In this document: one piece after another, positions 34,476-44,678 of the stretch | Layout: each line of letters opens with the position of its first letter | How positions within the stretch are numbered: the first letter of the stretch is position 1 | Origin: Moraxella canis | GTDB lineage: Bacteria > Pseudomonadota > Gammaproteobacteria > Pseudomonadales > Moraxellaceae | Direction of reading: 5' to 3' | Length of the DNA stretch: 64,000 bases | NCBI RefSeq assembly: GCF_002014965.1 | Contig: NZ_MUXT01000001.1 | Location: 288,218-352,217, forward strand | Translations under genes and position numbers: made by a program | The notes under the pieces: model-generated | Seen by the model: only the letters and a program-made list of their open reading frames with translations | The model's database searches: none | Told to the model about the DNA's origin: nothing

Positions 34476-35366
34476 ATGACTGTATTTCGCTCTTTATCTG
34501 ATGAACAACAAGGCTATTTATTTACCTTTATCACCATGTGCATTTGGGGTGCGTTTGGGCTGATGGCTCGAATGAATGCCTATTGGCAGATTCAGATTTG
34601 GGATGTATTACTTCTTCGATTTGGTATCGCCGCCGCTGTGCTTTTACCCATTTTATGGTGGAAAAAAGACTATCGCTTTCTTTTTGATTTTAAAATGGTC
34701 GTACTGGCTTTGACCGGTAGTATTGGCTATTGCGTGTTTGTTTATAGCGGATTTTTTTATGCCCCTGTGGCGCATGGCGTGGTGTTTTTGAATGGTACAT
34801 TTCCGCTATTTGCCGCGCTCATCGGCTATCTGATGCTAAGACAGCCGATCGACAGACAGACCGGCATAGGTTTATCCATCATCGTGATAACTTTGCTATT
34901 TATGACCGTCAGCATGATCATTGGCGATGGACACTTTGGGCGCGGCGATTTGATGTTTATTGCCAGTGGGCTATGCTGGGGGCTGTTTTCGGTACTGCTT
35001 CGCAAATGGAGCTTTTCTGCCTGGCACATCATGTGCGGCGTCGCCATTTGGTCAGCGATCATTTATACGCTGATCTATGTCTGCTTTGTCACGCCTGCCT
35101 TCGATCAAGTCAAGCCTTTACACTTGGCATTTCAAGGGATATTTCACGGCATTTTTGTGGTCATCATCGCAACCTTAACCTATGCCAAAGCGGTGGCACA
35201 AATCGGCATCTTTAAAGCAGGCAGTATCGCCAATTTAGCACCCTTTATTGCCAGTATCATTGCGGTGCCACTGCTTGGAGAGCTGCTAAATACCACTCTA
35301 GTCATCGGCTTGATAGGCATGGCATTGGGCGCTTTGCAGCCTTGGCGCTGGTTTATTGGGCGCTAA
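34476..35366 (+). CDS. DMT-superfamily permease with EamA domains
   Basis: Inner-membrane transporter of about 296 residues with ten predicted helices in two EamA-type halves. The first starts at about residue 14 (YLFTFITMCIWGAFGL), the second at about residue 150 (GDLMFIASGLCWGLFSVLL). This family exports amino acids and other metabolites or imports small solutes; the cargo cannot be told. The ATG at 34476 is used since the longer frame starts with TTG. It converges with hutI, and the last 14 bases of the two genes overlap. Confidence 0.85.
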   Translation: MTVFRSLSDEQQGYLFTFITMCIWGAFGLMARMNAYWQIQIWDVLLLRFGIAAAVLLPILWWKKDYRFLFDFKMVVLALTGSIGYCVFVYSGFFYAPVAHGVVFLNGTFPLFAALIGYLMLRQPIDRQTGIGLSIIVITLLFMTVSMIIGDGHFGRGDLMFIASGLCWGLFSVLLRKWSFSAWHIMCGVAIWSAIIYTLIYVCFVTPAFDQVKPLHLAFQGIFHGIFVVIIATLTYAKAVAQIGIFKAGSIANLAPFIASIIAVPLLGELLNTTLVIGLIGMALGALQPWRWFIGR

Positions 35367-36591
35367 GATTATAAGCCTTGCCACCCACCAAAAGCGTTTG
35401 TAGGGTATTTTGACCAATCAAATAACTCAAATCTGCAGGGCGGCTGATATCCCAAAAGGCAATGTCTGCATCAAACCCCACTTTGAGCTGACCTTTATGA
35501 TGCTCAAGCCCCAATGCTTTGGCGGCGTGGCGTGTCGTCCCTGCCAGTGCTTCTTCTGGCGTGAGCTGAAATAAAGTACACGCCATGTTCATCGCAAGCA
35601 GTAAAGAGGTGGACGGTGATGTGCCAGGATTGCAGTCGGTGGAGACCGCCATAGGGACGCCCTGCTTACGCATACGATCTATCGGTGGCAGCTTGGTCTC
35701 ACGCAGGACATAAAATGCTGTCGGCAAAAGCACCCCCACCACGCCCTTATCCGCCATTTTTTCAATATTAGTGCCATTAAGATATTCAATGTGATCAGCG
35801 GACAGCCCCTCATAAGCTGACACAAGACCTGCACCGCCCATATCTGATAGCTGCTCGGCGTGTAGTTTGACAGGCAGACCCAAAGACTGCGCCACATCGA
35901 ACACTTTTGATACCTGCTCTGGGCTAAACGCGATATTTTCACAAAATGCATCCACCGCATCCACCAAGCCTTCTTCATATAAAATTGGCAGCCACTGGCA
36001 GACTTGATCGATATACTCATCAGGCTGATCTTTATACTCTGGTGGCAGCGCATGGGCAGCCAGATAGGTTTTTTTGACTGTGATACCGTAGTTTTTACCC
36101 AGTGCTTGGGCGACTAAGAGCATTTTTCTTTCATTTTCCAAATCCAGACCATAGCCAGATTTGATTTCAATGGTTGTCACACCTTGGTTGATCAAAGCTT
36201 GCAAGCGCTTTTCGCTGGCTTGATACAGCTCATCAAAACTCGACTGACGCACTGACTTGACCGTCGAGACGATGCCGCCGCCTTGGTTAGCGATGGTCTG
36301 ATAATCCACACCATTTAAGCGCATCTCAAATTCATTACTGCGATTACCTGCATAGACCAAATGTGTGTGGCAATCAATCAACGCGGGGGTGAGCCACTGA
36401 TGATTGGCGTCTATCACCTGATCAGCCGTCAGCCCTGTAGCCGAATGGGCGATATGCTGAATCTTACCTTCGCTGATTCCGATTGCGCCATCTAGGATCT
36501 GCCCATAAGGCACCTGCCCACCAAAACCAAACTCATCATTCATGGTCGCCAAATTTGCATGAATGATCAACGTATCAAAATGAGTCATCAT
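35353..36591 (-). CDS. hutI: Imidazolonepropionase HutI
   Basis: Third enzyme of histidine breakdown: hydrolyses 4-imidazolone-5-propionate to formiminoglutamate. Amidohydrolase with the metal motif LIDCHTHLVYAG, the GGGIVSTV substrate loop, KLHAEQLSD, and STDCNPGTSP with the catalytic Asp. Length 412 residues, normal. The start is one of two adjacent ATG codons after AGGGGAG. It is the last gene of the hut operon and ends inside the convergent DMT permease gene (14-base overlap). Confidence 0.96.
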   Translation of the reverse strand: MMTHFDTLIIHANLATMNDEFGFGGQVPYGQILDGAIGISEGKIQHIAHSATGLTADQVIDANHQWLTPALIDCHTHLVYAGNRSNEFEMRLNGVDYQTIANQGGGIVSTVKSVRQSSFDELYQASEKRLQALINQGVTTIEIKSGYGLDLENERKMLLVAQALGKNYGITVKKTYLAAHALPPEYKDQPDEYIDQVCQWLPILYEEGLVDAVDAFCENIAFSPEQVSKVFDVAQSLGLPVKLHAEQLSDMGGAGLVSAYEGLSADHIEYLNGTNIEKMADKGVVGVLLPTAFYVLRETKLPPIDRMRKQGVPMAVSTDCNPGTSPSTSLLLAMNMACTLFQLTPEEALAGTTRHAAKALGLEHHKGQLKVGFDADIAFWDISRPADLSYLIGQNTLQTLLVGGKAYNLSAQ

Positions 36592-36699
36592 CTCCCCTTT
36601 ATTACTATCTTTTTAGATTTAAAATTTGTAAAATAACTGACCGATCACGCATCAGACCATTGAGCTTAATTTATTTATCCATACCAAATAAATCAAGCA

Positions 36700-37704
36700 T
36701 CAGATTATGGGATCATGTTCTGTCAGCAATAGCTGTTCTACACATACAGCCAATAGACGAGCAGCCACTTTTGCGCCTCGATCGTCAATGTCATAAGCAG
36801 GATTAAATTCTGCAAAATCAAGCACCTTAACTTTATGTGTGTCAATGATCTTAGTAAGTAAAAACTCAAGCAAATCCAAATCAATGCCCTTTGGATTAAC
36901 AGCGCTGACCGCTGGCATCACACCCGCTGGCAAGCAGTCCAAATCGACGGTCACATACAGCACATCCACAGCCTCGATAAACTCCGCCAAGCGTTGCCAA
37001 ATCTCATCATACGACAGACGATGGCACTCATCATCACTAACGATGCCAACGCCAAGCTGATTGGCTTTATCAAACAAGCTTGCGGTATTACCAAAACGGC
37101 TGATACCTACACAAAAATACGCAAAATCCCGACCCAGCATCTCGCTGATTTGTAAAAATGGCGTACCTGAAGTGGCATACTCATCAGTGCGTAAGTCAAA
37201 ATGCGCATCAAAATTAATAATACCAATCTTTTGGGAAGTATTTTTGAGTTTCAAAAATTGATATAAGCCCAAAAAACTACCAAAAGCAATCTCATGCCCA
37301 CCACCCAAGCCAATGGCGACCGAGTTTTGAGCCAAAATTTCGGTCACTTTGTCAGCATGCAGTGCTTGGGCGGACTCAAGACTATGCGGCATGATTTCTA
37401 CAAAATCTTCACAAACGACCTCGCCTACATCCCCGACCAAGTGATTTAATTGACCATACGCATCTTGGATAGCTGGCGTTATGGGAAGCTTCGCGAAAAA
37501 TTGGCGGATTTTGGCAGGTCCAGAGTTTGCCCCAATGCGTCCAAGATTGCGCTTCACACCTTCATGACTGGCAAAACCAATCAATCCAATGCGCTGATAA
37601 TCAAAACCTTGCACCATCTGATGCCAGTATAACGACCTGTCCGACTCTAAAGGATCGCTGCGTCCAGTATAGCCACTGGCAACAAAAGAAACAAAATCCG
37701 CCAT
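36700..37704 (-). CDS. hutG: Formimidoylglutamase HutG (arginase family)
   Basis: Last enzyme of the four-step Hut route, splitting formiminoglutamate to glutamate and formamide. The binuclear manganese motifs of the ureohydrolase family are present: GGGHEIAFGS, NFDAHFDLR, and DLDCLPAGVMPAVSAVNPKG. Length 334 residues from the ATG at 37704 (a longer frame would start with TTG). Using this enzyme means the pathway does not need HutF. It sits between hutH and hutI on the same strand. Confidence 0.94.
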   Translation of the reverse strand: MADFVSFVASGYTGRSDPLESDRSLYWHQMVQGFDYQRIGLIGFASHEGVKRNLGRIGANSGPAKIRQFFAKLPITPAIQDAYGQLNHLVGDVGEVVCEDFVEIMPHSLESAQALHADKVTEILAQNSVAIGLGGGHEIAFGSFLGLYQFLKLKNTSQKIGIINFDAHFDLRTDEYATSGTPFLQISEMLGRDFAYFCVGISRFGNTASLFDKANQLGVGIVSDDECHRLSYDEIWQRLAEFIEAVDVLYVTVDLDCLPAGVMPAVSAVNPKGIDLDLLEFLLTKIIDTHKVKVLDFAEFNPAYDIDDRGAKVAARLLAVCVEQLLLTEHDPII

Positions 37705-37750
37705 GATAAATTTTTCCAAATTAAATTACAAAATGATCACAATCATCAAA

Positions 37751-39307
37751 TCATGCATTCACATACCAATCCGATCTTAGCTCCGACCAGCTCTCTAACA
37801 GCTCGCCTGATAACACCATTTGCTTGGCATGTTCGATATCACTGGCAAAGTAGCGATCTTTATCATAAAAATCAACCACAGCACGCAGCTGACTGTGCAC
37901 CTGAGAGATTTTTTGTGATGTTGATAAGCCATTTTGGATATGAAAATCCACACCTTGAGCAGCGGCAAGCAGCTCAATCCCCACCACTGTGGCGGTGTTG
38001 TGTGCCATCTCATACAGACGGCGAGCAGCAAAAGTCGCCATAGACACATGGTCTTCTTGGTTGGCACTGGTGGGTATGCTGTCCACGGAGGCAGGATGCG
38101 TCAAAGATTTATTTTCAATGACCAAAGCCGCTGCCGTGACATGAGCGATCATAAAGCCTGAGTTTAAGCCTGCATTTTTTACCAAAAATGCAGGCAGCCC
38201 GCCTGACAATGTCTGATCAATCAATAAAGAAACACGGCGCTCACTCATCGATCCAATCTCACTGAGCGCCAGCGCCAGCATATCAGCAGCAAAAGCCACT
38301 GGCTCAGCATGAAAATTACCCCCAGAGATCGCCACAGGCTCATCATCATGGAAAATCAGTGGATTATCAGTGACGGCATTGGCTTCAGTGAGTAAGGTTT
38401 TGCCTGCTTGGTTGATGATATCAAGACATGCACCCATGACCTGAGGCTGGCATCTTAAGCAATACGGATCTTGCACACGCTCATCATCTTGAGCATGGGA
38501 TTCTCGGATGGCGCTACCCTCAATCAGCCCTCGATGAGTTTTGGCGATTTGAATTTGTCCGTAGTGCCCACGAACTTCGTGTATGCGCGCATCAAAAGGC
38601 GCATCTGAACCACGCGCAGCATCGATAGACATACTGCCCACAACCGTCGTCGCCGCCAACAGATCTTGCGCCATAAAATAACCGCGTATCGCCAAAGCTG
38701 TCGAGACTTGCGTTCCATTAATCAGCGCAAGCCCTTCTTTGGCTGCCAGTTTGACTGGTGTTAAGCCGGCTTGAGCCAGTGCCTCTTTGGCAGATATGGT
38801 TTGACCATCCACCACCACCTGCCCTTCACCCAAAATTGCCAATGTCATGTGCGATAAAGGCGCCAGATCACCACTTGCCCCCACCGAGCCTTTGGCTGGG
38901 ATGATTGGCATGATGTCATGATTAATCAAGCCCATCAAAGCATCAATCACCTCGCGGCGCACGCCAGAGCAGCCTTGGGCTAGGCTTGATAATTTCATCA
39001 CAATGATCAAGCGGACGACATTGTCAGGCAGACGCTCGCCTGTGCCCACGCAGTGACTTAAAATCAAGTTTCTTTGTAAGAGTTCAAGCTCATCATCGGC
39101 GATGCGTGTTTTGGCAAGCAGACCAAAGCCTGTGTTAATGCCGTAAGCGGCTTTGTCTTTTTTGATAATTGCCTGAACCGCTTCATGCGATCGATCAATT
39201 TGAGCATAATTGTCAGGATCAAGCGTGATAGTCACTGGATTATTATAAATTTTGCGAAGCTGATCAAAGGTCAGCCGACCTGCTGAGAGAAACACGGTGT
39301 TTTTCAT
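37751..39307 (-). CDS. hutH: Histidine ammonia-lyase HutH
   Basis: First enzyme of histidine breakdown: removes ammonia to give urocanate. The tripeptide that forms the MIO cofactor is intact as Ala144-Ser145-Gly146 in [14 protein letters not shown]. Tyr of the YGINTGFG motif (residues 55-62) and the [10 protein letters not shown] motif are also present. Length 518 residues. The ATG at 39307 has AAGGA upstream. It follows a YjiH-type transporter gene by 18 bases. Confidence 0.97.
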   Translation of the reverse strand: MKNTVFLSAGRLTFDQLRKIYNNPVTITLDPDNYAQIDRSHEAVQAIIKKDKAAYGINTGFGLLAKTRIADDELELLQRNLILSHCVGTGERLPDNVVRLIIVMKLSSLAQGCSGVRREVIDALMGLINHDIMPIIPAKGSVGASGDLAPLSHMTLAILGEGQVVVDGQTISAKEALAQAGLTPVKLAAKEGLALINGTQVSTALAIRGYFMAQDLLAATTVVGSMSIDAARGSDAPFDARIHEVRGHYGQIQIAKTHRGLIEGSAIRESHAQDDERVQDPYCLRCQPQVMGACLDIINQAGKTLLTEANAVTDNPLIFHDDEPVAISGGNFHAEPVAFAADMLALALSEIGSMSERRVSLLIDQTLSGGLPAFLVKNAGLNSGFMIAHVTAAALVIENKSLTHPASVDSIPTSANQEDHVSMATFAARRLYEMAHNTATVVGIELLAAAQGVDFHIQNGLSTSQKISQVHSQLRAVVDFYDKDRYFASDIEHAKQMVLSGELLESWSELRSDWYVNA

Positions 39308-39325
39308 AAGACTATCCTTAATCAA

Positions 39326-40642
39326 TTAATAGATCCAGCCCAAATGTATCGCCAAATGACCAAACGCACAAGCAAATAAAATACTCAATGCAACGCGTAT
39401 GAACCAGATTAAGACCATTTTAGCGACAGACAAAGGGATTTTGGTTGCCAATACACAAGGCACCATGCCCGAAAAAAAGACCACCGAGGAGACCGACACT
39501 ACTGCGGTCACATAACGGGTCAAGACATCGCTTTGAGCCAATAAAAGCGCAGGTAAAAACATCTCTGCCAGACCAGAAGACAAGCCTTTGGCAGCGCCCA
39601 TAGGATCGGACAATCCCCCCAGCCAAGTAAACGGCACCAACGCTAAGCCAAGAATGTCAAAAACGGGCGTGTACTTTTCTAATAATAATCCAAATAAGCC
39701 AATGGCAATGATGGCAGGCACGACCGCTGCAGACATTTGGATGCCATCCCAAAGATTTTGTCCCAAAACTCGATACAGCGGCGGCGCACTTTTGGCGGTT
39801 TGGACACCTGTTTGCCATGCGTGACTTAGGCGTGAATGATTAAACTCAATTTCATCAGCCATGGTTTTTTGATCATCCATATTTCTAATGGGCGGCAGGC
39901 GAGCTGTGATCGCTGTCACCAAAAAAGTAATGACCAGACACGACCAAAAATATACATTCCAAAACGGCATCAACTCCAAAGTCTTAGCGACAATCACCAC
40001 AAATGCTGTCGAAACCGTCGAAAATCCAGTGGCGATGATCGCCGCTTCTTTGGCAGAGTACGCCCCTTTGAGATACACACGATCCGTAATCAAAAGACCG
40101 ACAGAATAGCTGCCCACAAATGACGCCACAGCGTCTATCGCCGACGAGCCAGGAGTCCGCCAAATCGGTCTCATCACAGGCTGCATAATCACGCCCATCA
40201 TCTCAAGCAAGCCAAAAGCAATCAAAAAGGACAGCATGAGTGCGCCAATGGGAATGATCATACCAACTGGCAACGCTAATTTTTCAAACAAAAATGGCAG
40301 CATGTCTTTGGTCATCAGTATGTCAGGCGCAGTGCCTGTCACATACATGACCGCTAAGATCAAACCCAATACTTTAAACGCACTTAAAATCATATTGGTC
40401 GCATTTGAGCGCCATGTCCCAGAAACAAACGGCTTGGCAACGCCATAGATCATGAGTAAAAATAACAAAATGACAGCCAAGGTGCGCTGCTGGTTCACCA
40501 AGTAGCCAGCCATATGATCAAAAGCAATGGTGCGCTTGCCACCGATGGTGATCGGCACAAAAAACAGCGCGATGCCCAATAAGCTAAATCCAGTCATTTG
40601 TATGACGGCTAAGGTGTTTGACTTAAGAGGCTGATTAAACAT
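39326..40642 (-). CDS. YjiH-family membrane protein (nucleoside-recognition/Gate), copy 1
   Basis: A 438-residue inner-membrane protein with about ten to twelve helices. The AIDAVASFVGSYSVGLLIT segment with the downstream YSAKEAAIIATGFSTVS is typical of the YjiH group, whose Gate domain resembles nucleoside transporters. The substrate is unknown. Its place inside the hut operon, directly before hutH, suggests transport of histidine, urocanate or a product. It is closely similar to the next gene upstream, so the two arose by duplication or by repeated acquisition. Base use here resembles the hut enzymes. Confidence 0.82.
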   Translation of the reverse strand: MFNQPLKSNTLAVIQMTGFSLLGIALFFVPITIGGKRTIAFDHMAGYLVNQQRTLAVILLFLLMIYGVAKPFVSGTWRSNATNMILSAFKVLGLILAVMYVTGTAPDILMTKDMLPFLFEKLALPVGMIIPIGALMLSFLIAFGLLEMMGVIMQPVMRPIWRTPGSSAIDAVASFVGSYSVGLLITDRVYLKGAYSAKEAAIIATGFSTVSTAFVVIVAKTLELMPFWNVYFWSCLVITFLVTAITARLPPIRNMDDQKTMADEIEFNHSRLSHAWQTGVQTAKSAPPLYRVLGQNLWDGIQMSAAVVPAIIAIGLFGLLLEKYTPVFDILGLALVPFTWLGGLSDPMGAAKGLSSGLAEMFLPALLLAQSDVLTRYVTAVVSVSSVVFFSGMVPCVLATKIPLSVAKMVLIWFIRVALSILFACAFGHLAIHLGWIY

Positions 40643-40655
40643 CCTAGACCTAAAT

Positions 40656-41957
40656 TTAAATTAGAAAATGAGAGATTAACATAGCTAATGGTATAGATAC
40701 TAACATAGATAGCGCTGTACGAATAAACCAAATGAGTGTCAAGGCATAAAATGACAGTGGTATTTGTGTCGCCATAATACACGGGATCGATGCAGCGACA
40801 AACAAAATTGAGGAAATGGCAACAATTCCTGAAACCAAACGGGACACTATATCAGATTCCGCCATAATTAAGGCAGGCAAAAACATTTCTGAATAGCTTG
40901 TAGAAACGGCGGCGGATAATTCCAGCCCATTGTCTATGCCAAATATTAAAGTAATCGGATAAAAAGCATAACCAACCCAATCAAACACAGGTGTATATTT
41001 TTCTATCAGTAGGCTTAGCGTTCCAATAGATAAGATGGTTGGTAGGATAGTCATGGTCATGACCAGGCCGTCTTGCAATGTTTCTTTGATAAGTTCTCTG
41101 GGTCTTTTGGGCTGGTTGGCTACTCTAATCGCTTCATTTATTGCTGTTTTTAATCTTTCGCCCTTTTTTGCAATTATTTCAGAGTTAATTGCAGTTTCGC
41201 TCATCCTTGAAATAGGAGGTAATCGTGCACTAATGGCGGTAACAATAATCGTTGTGATCAATGTTGCGATAAAGAATACTGACCAGATATCCATTAAATC
41301 CAATGTTCTAGCAACAATCACCATAAATGCTACAGATACCGTAGAAAAACCTGTAGCGATAATTGCCGCTTCCTTGGCAGAATACTCACCATTTAAGTAA
41401 GCTTTATTGGTAATTAATAAACCAACTGCAAAGCTCGTTACGAAAGACGCCACTGCATCAATCGCAGACCTACCAGGGATATGAAAAAGTCGGCGCATAA
41501 ATGGCTGTGATAATCCACCTGCCAGCTCCACTAGACCATAGTTGACAAGTAAAGGCATAAATAATGCACCTATCGGCACAAGGATAGCGACAGGGATAAC
41601 TAATGCCTTCCATAAAAATTCAAGCATAAAAGGTTCATAAAGTACAACAGGCCCGGATTTTGTCATTACCATAGCCGCCATAATAATGCCAGCAAATTTA
41701 AATAGCGCGAATATAATTGAACCAATACCCTTTTGCCAGAATTTATTTTTTACAGAATGAACACATCCACCAATAATTAAAAACAGGGCATACCACCCAG
41801 CATAATCACCTAATAGCTTTTCAGCCCATATCACGAAATGATCCAATAAAATTGTATTTTTATCACCTATACTAACTGGAACAAAAAATATGGCTACGCC
41901 AAAAGTGCTAGGTATAAGCAATTGAAACCACTGTTTTACTGTATGCTGTTTTCCCAT
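40656..41957 (-). CDS. YjiH-family membrane protein, copy 2
   Basis: A 433-residue paralogue of copy 1, with the same key block (AIDAVASFVTSFAVGLLIT and YSAKEAAIIATGFSTVS) and the same helix layout. Unlike copy 1 it is AT-rich with many ATA, AAT and TTA codons, as is the flavin reductase gene next to it. This suggests that both came together from another genome. The gap to copy 1 is only 13 bases, so it is in the hut transcript. A two-component transporter (heteromer) or different substrates are both possible. Confidence 0.82.
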   Translation of the reverse strand: MGKQHTVKQWFQLLIPSTFGVAIFFVPVSIGDKNTILLDHFVIWAEKLLGDYAGWYALFLIIGGCVHSVKNKFWQKGIGSIIFALFKFAGIIMAAMVMTKSGPVVLYEPFMLEFLWKALVIPVAILVPIGALFMPLLVNYGLVELAGGLSQPFMRRLFHIPGRSAIDAVASFVTSFAVGLLITNKAYLNGEYSAKEAAIIATGFSTVSVAFMVIVARTLDLMDIWSVFFIATLITTIIVTAISARLPPISRMSETAINSEIIAKKGERLKTAINEAIRVANQPKRPRELIKETLQDGLVMTMTILPTILSIGTLSLLIEKYTPVFDWVGYAFYPITLIFGIDNGLELSAAVSTSYSEMFLPALIMAESDIVSRLVSGIVAISSILFVAASIPCIMATQIPLSFYALTLIWFIRTALSMLVSIPLAMLISHFLI

Positions 41958-42037
41958 AGTCTACTCCCTTAAACTTTAAATTGATTAAGCAGCAACATAG
42001 GAATCGCACCTGCATTACTGCTTTTAAAACAATAATA

Positions 42038-42694
42038 TTACCAGGAACGGCCTTCCAAACCCGCACTTTCCAAATCAGAGGCTTCAGGTATTCTCATTTC
42101 AAAGGTATCCTCAATTACAGCATAATCATAATAACCCATTCTAGCAATTGGTCTGATTTTTTTAATATCAAGTTTGCCATCAGGTGTAATAAATTCATCT
42201 TTGATATGAATTTTCATAACTTGTGCGTAGACAATATCAATTGTACCAACTTCTGAACTGCCAGGAATATGATGTGTTGCAATATATTTACACTCAAAGT
42301 GACATGGGCTTTCTGCAATCATAGGAACATCACTTAAGTCTGCCTTAATAGTTGTTAAACCTGCTCGCTCAATTTCACTTTCACCATAAGGGAGAGCCAT
42401 TGATGAGATATTCATTGCTTCACGCAAATCCCAAGTTGCCATATTCCATACAAACCAACCTGTTTTTTCAGCATTAATCACTGTATCTTTTTTTCTACCA
42501 TCAGGATATTGATTGGCAGCAAACATGACCATTGGAGGATCAAAAGTTAAATTTTGCCATTGGCTGTAGGGAGCCAAATTCTCAACACCTTCCGGGCTAA
42601 TTGATGATAGCCAACCTATAGGACGTGGTACTGTACAGCTTTTGAAGGGAGAGAATGGCAACGGGCATTTCTCTATATCAGGCATATATTTCAT
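42038..42694 (-). CDS. Flavin reductase family protein (FMN-binding split barrel)
   Basis: A 218-residue protein of the flavin-reductase-like family. RPIGWLSSISPEGVENLAPY is the usual FMN-contacting opening, followed by DPPMVMFAANQYPDGRKKD and the VGTIDIVYAQV strand. Such proteins bind FMN and may reduce it or act as accessory oxidoreductases. This is not a standard Hut enzyme. GGAG is 6 bases before the ATG at 42694. It is AT-rich like the neighbouring transporter copy 2, and lies between hutU and the transporters. Confidence 0.82.
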   Translation of the reverse strand: MKYMPDIEKCPLPFSPFKSCTVPRPIGWLSSISPEGVENLAPYSQWQNLTFDPPMVMFAANQYPDGRKKDTVINAEKTGWFVWNMATWDLREAMNISSMALPYGESEIERAGLTTIKADLSDVPMIAESPCHFECKYIATHHIPGSSEVGTIDIVYAQVMKIHIKDEFITPDGKLDIKKIRPIARMGYYDYAVIEDTFEMRIPEASDLESAGLEGRSW

Positions 42695-42789
42695 AACAAA
42701 CTCCATATTGTTCAGTGCAATTTACATACAGGGACAGGCACCCTTACTACTAAATCATTGCACAATAAATCTAGCAGCATTCTTAATAA

Positions 42790-44514
42790 TTATTCAAACA
42801 TCGGCAACTTTAATCCATAATTTTTGGCAGTTTCAATGGCAAGCTCATAGCCAGCATCGGCATGGCGCATCACACCACTGCCACAGTCATTCACGAGCAC
42901 ATTGGCTAAGCGCGCGGCGGCTTCATCCGTACCGTCAGCGACAATCACCATGCCAGAATGCTGAGAGTAACCCATGCCGACACCCCCGCCATGGTGCAAA
43001 GACACCCAAGTGGCGCCACCTGCCACATTCAGCATACCATTTAACAAAGCCCAGTCAGACACCGCATCCGTGCCGTCTTTCATCGATTCGGTTTCTCGGT
43101 TGGGGCTTGCCACAGAACCCGTATCTAGGTGATCTCGACCAATGACGATCGGACCTTTTAGTTCGCCGTTTTTCACCATTTCATTAAACGCCAAGCCTGC
43201 TTTGTCTCGCTCGCCAAGACCAAGCCAGCAGATACGCGCCGGCAAGCCCTGAAAATGAATGCGATCTTTTGCCATATCCAGCCAGTTATGCACATGCTGA
43301 TTATCAGGGAACAGCTCTTTGATCTTTTGGTCAGTCTTGTAAATGTCTTCTGGATCGCCAGACAATGCAACCCAGCGAAATGGACCTTTACCTTGACAAA
43401 ATAACGGACGGATATAAGCAGGGACAAAGCCAGGGAAATCAAAGGCATTTTTCACCCCTTCATCAAAGGCGACTTGACGAATATTATTACCATAGTCAGT
43501 GGCAGGCACGCCCATGGCTTGCAGATCGAGCATGGCTTGTACATGCACCGCACACGACTTGGCAGCTGCTTGGGTCAATTTTTCGTGTTGGCTTGGATCG
43601 GCTTGTGCCGCCTTCCACTCATCGACCGTCCAGCCGATTGGCAAATAGCCATTGATCAAATCGTGGGCAGATGTTTGGTCGGTGACAAAGTCAGGCTTAA
43701 AGTGTTTGTTGTCACCAGCGTTTTTGGCGCGCTCAACAATTTGTGGCAAAATTTCGGCGGCATTACCAAGTAAGGCAATCGATACCGCTTCGCCTTTGTC
43801 GGTATGCTCTTTGATGAGCTCATAAGCGTGGTCAAGGTCACGAGCTTGCTTATCCACATAGCCTGTGCGCAAGCGAAAATCAATGCTGGATTGCTGGCAT
43901 TCGATATTCAGTGACACAGCCCCTGCAAAGGTCGCCGCCAGCGGCTGAGCGCCGCCCATACCACCAAGCCCTGCGGTCAAAATCCAGCGACCCTTCCAAT
44001 TATCAGTGCTTTTATCTTGACCATGACCAAAATGCTGTCGTCCTGCTTCAGCAAAGGTCTCATAAGTGCCCTGCACAATCCCTTGTGTGCCAATATAAAT
44101 CCAGCTGCCTGCGGTCATCTGCCCATACATAAACAAATCTTTGCGGTCAAGCTCATTAAAATGCTCCCACGTCGCCCAGCGTGGCACAAGGTTTGAGTTG
44201 GCGATCAGTACACGCGGCGCATTCGCATGCGTATTAAACACGCCCACAGGTTTGCCAGATTGGATCAGCAAGGTTTGGTTATCTTCAAGTTCGGTGAGTG
44301 TCTCCAAGATTTTGTCATAACACTCCCAGTTGCGTGCAGCACGCCCAATGCCACCGTACACCACAAGGCTTTGGGGATTTTCGGCAACATCAGGATGTAG
44401 GTTATTTTGGATCATGCGATATGGCGCTTCGGTCAGCCAGCTTTTGCAAGTCAAGCTTGTGCCTGTGGGCGCTTGGATGACACGGCTGGTGTCAGTGCGA
44501 GTGAATTTGGTCAT
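42790..44514 (-). CDS. hutU: Urocanate hydratase HutU
   Basis: Second enzyme of the histidine pathway, adding water to urocanate with a tightly bound NAD. The NAD site [10 protein letters not shown], the catalytic-region Cys in [18 protein letters not shown] context and [15 protein letters not shown] near the C-terminus are typical. Length 574 residues, slightly longer than usual. AAAGGA lies 8 bases before the ATG. It is the first gene of the hut operon, behind the promoter and operator-like site at 44563-44603. Confidence 0.97.
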   Translation of the reverse strand: MTKFTRTDTSRVIQAPTGTSLTCKSWLTEAPYRMIQNNLHPDVAENPQSLVVYGGIGRAARNWECYDKILETLTELEDNQTLLIQSGKPVGVFNTHANAPRVLIANSNLVPRWATWEHFNELDRKDLFMYGQMTAGSWIYIGTQGIVQGTYETFAEAGRQHFGHGQDKSTDNWKGRWILTAGLGGMGGAQPLAATFAGAVSLNIECQQSSIDFRLRTGYVDKQARDLDHAYELIKEHTDKGEAVSIALLGNAAEILPQIVERAKNAGDNKHFKPDFVTDQTSAHDLINGYLPIGWTVDEWKAAQADPSQHEKLTQAAAKSCAVHVQAMLDLQAMGVPATDYGNNIRQVAFDEGVKNAFDFPGFVPAYIRPLFCQGKGPFRWVALSGDPEDIYKTDQKIKELFPDNQHVHNWLDMAKDRIHFQGLPARICWLGLGERDKAGLAFNEMVKNGELKGPIVIGRDHLDTGSVASPNRETESMKDGTDAVSDWALLNGMLNVAGGATWVSLHHGGGVGMGYSQHSGMVIVADGTDEAAARLANVLVNDCGSGVMRHADAGYELAIETAKNYGLKLPMFE

Positions 44515-44562
44515 AATAATATCCTTTTTACTAGAATTTAACTTGATAAAAATGGCGTTAAG

Positions 44563-44603
44563 TTGTATATACTAATAATAGCAAATAATAATTGTCTATG
44601 CAA
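44563..44603 (-). promoter_or_regulatory. hut operon promoter with HutC-like operator
   Basis: On the minus strand TTGCAT (44598-44603) and TATTAT (44575-44580) are spaced by 17 bases. Directly after the -10 lies TAGTATATACAA (plus strand TTGTATATACTA, 44563-44574), one base away from the perfect palindrome TTGTATATACAA that resembles known HutC operators. A repressor there would block the start of transcription. No hutC gene is in this window, so the regulator is inferred. Confidence 0.6.
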
Positions 44604-44630
44604 ATTATTTTTTAAATTTTAAACGCAAAA

Positions 44631-44662
44631 AAAATACCGTCATCATCAGATAACGGTATTTT
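44631..44662 (-). terminator. Rho-independent terminator of acnB
   Basis: AAAATACCGT and ACGGTATTTT form a 10-bp stem with a 12-base loop, followed on the minus strand by a run of T. It lies 17 bases after the acnB stop. Confidence 0.88.
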
Positions 44663-44678
44663 GGATGGTTATGATATC

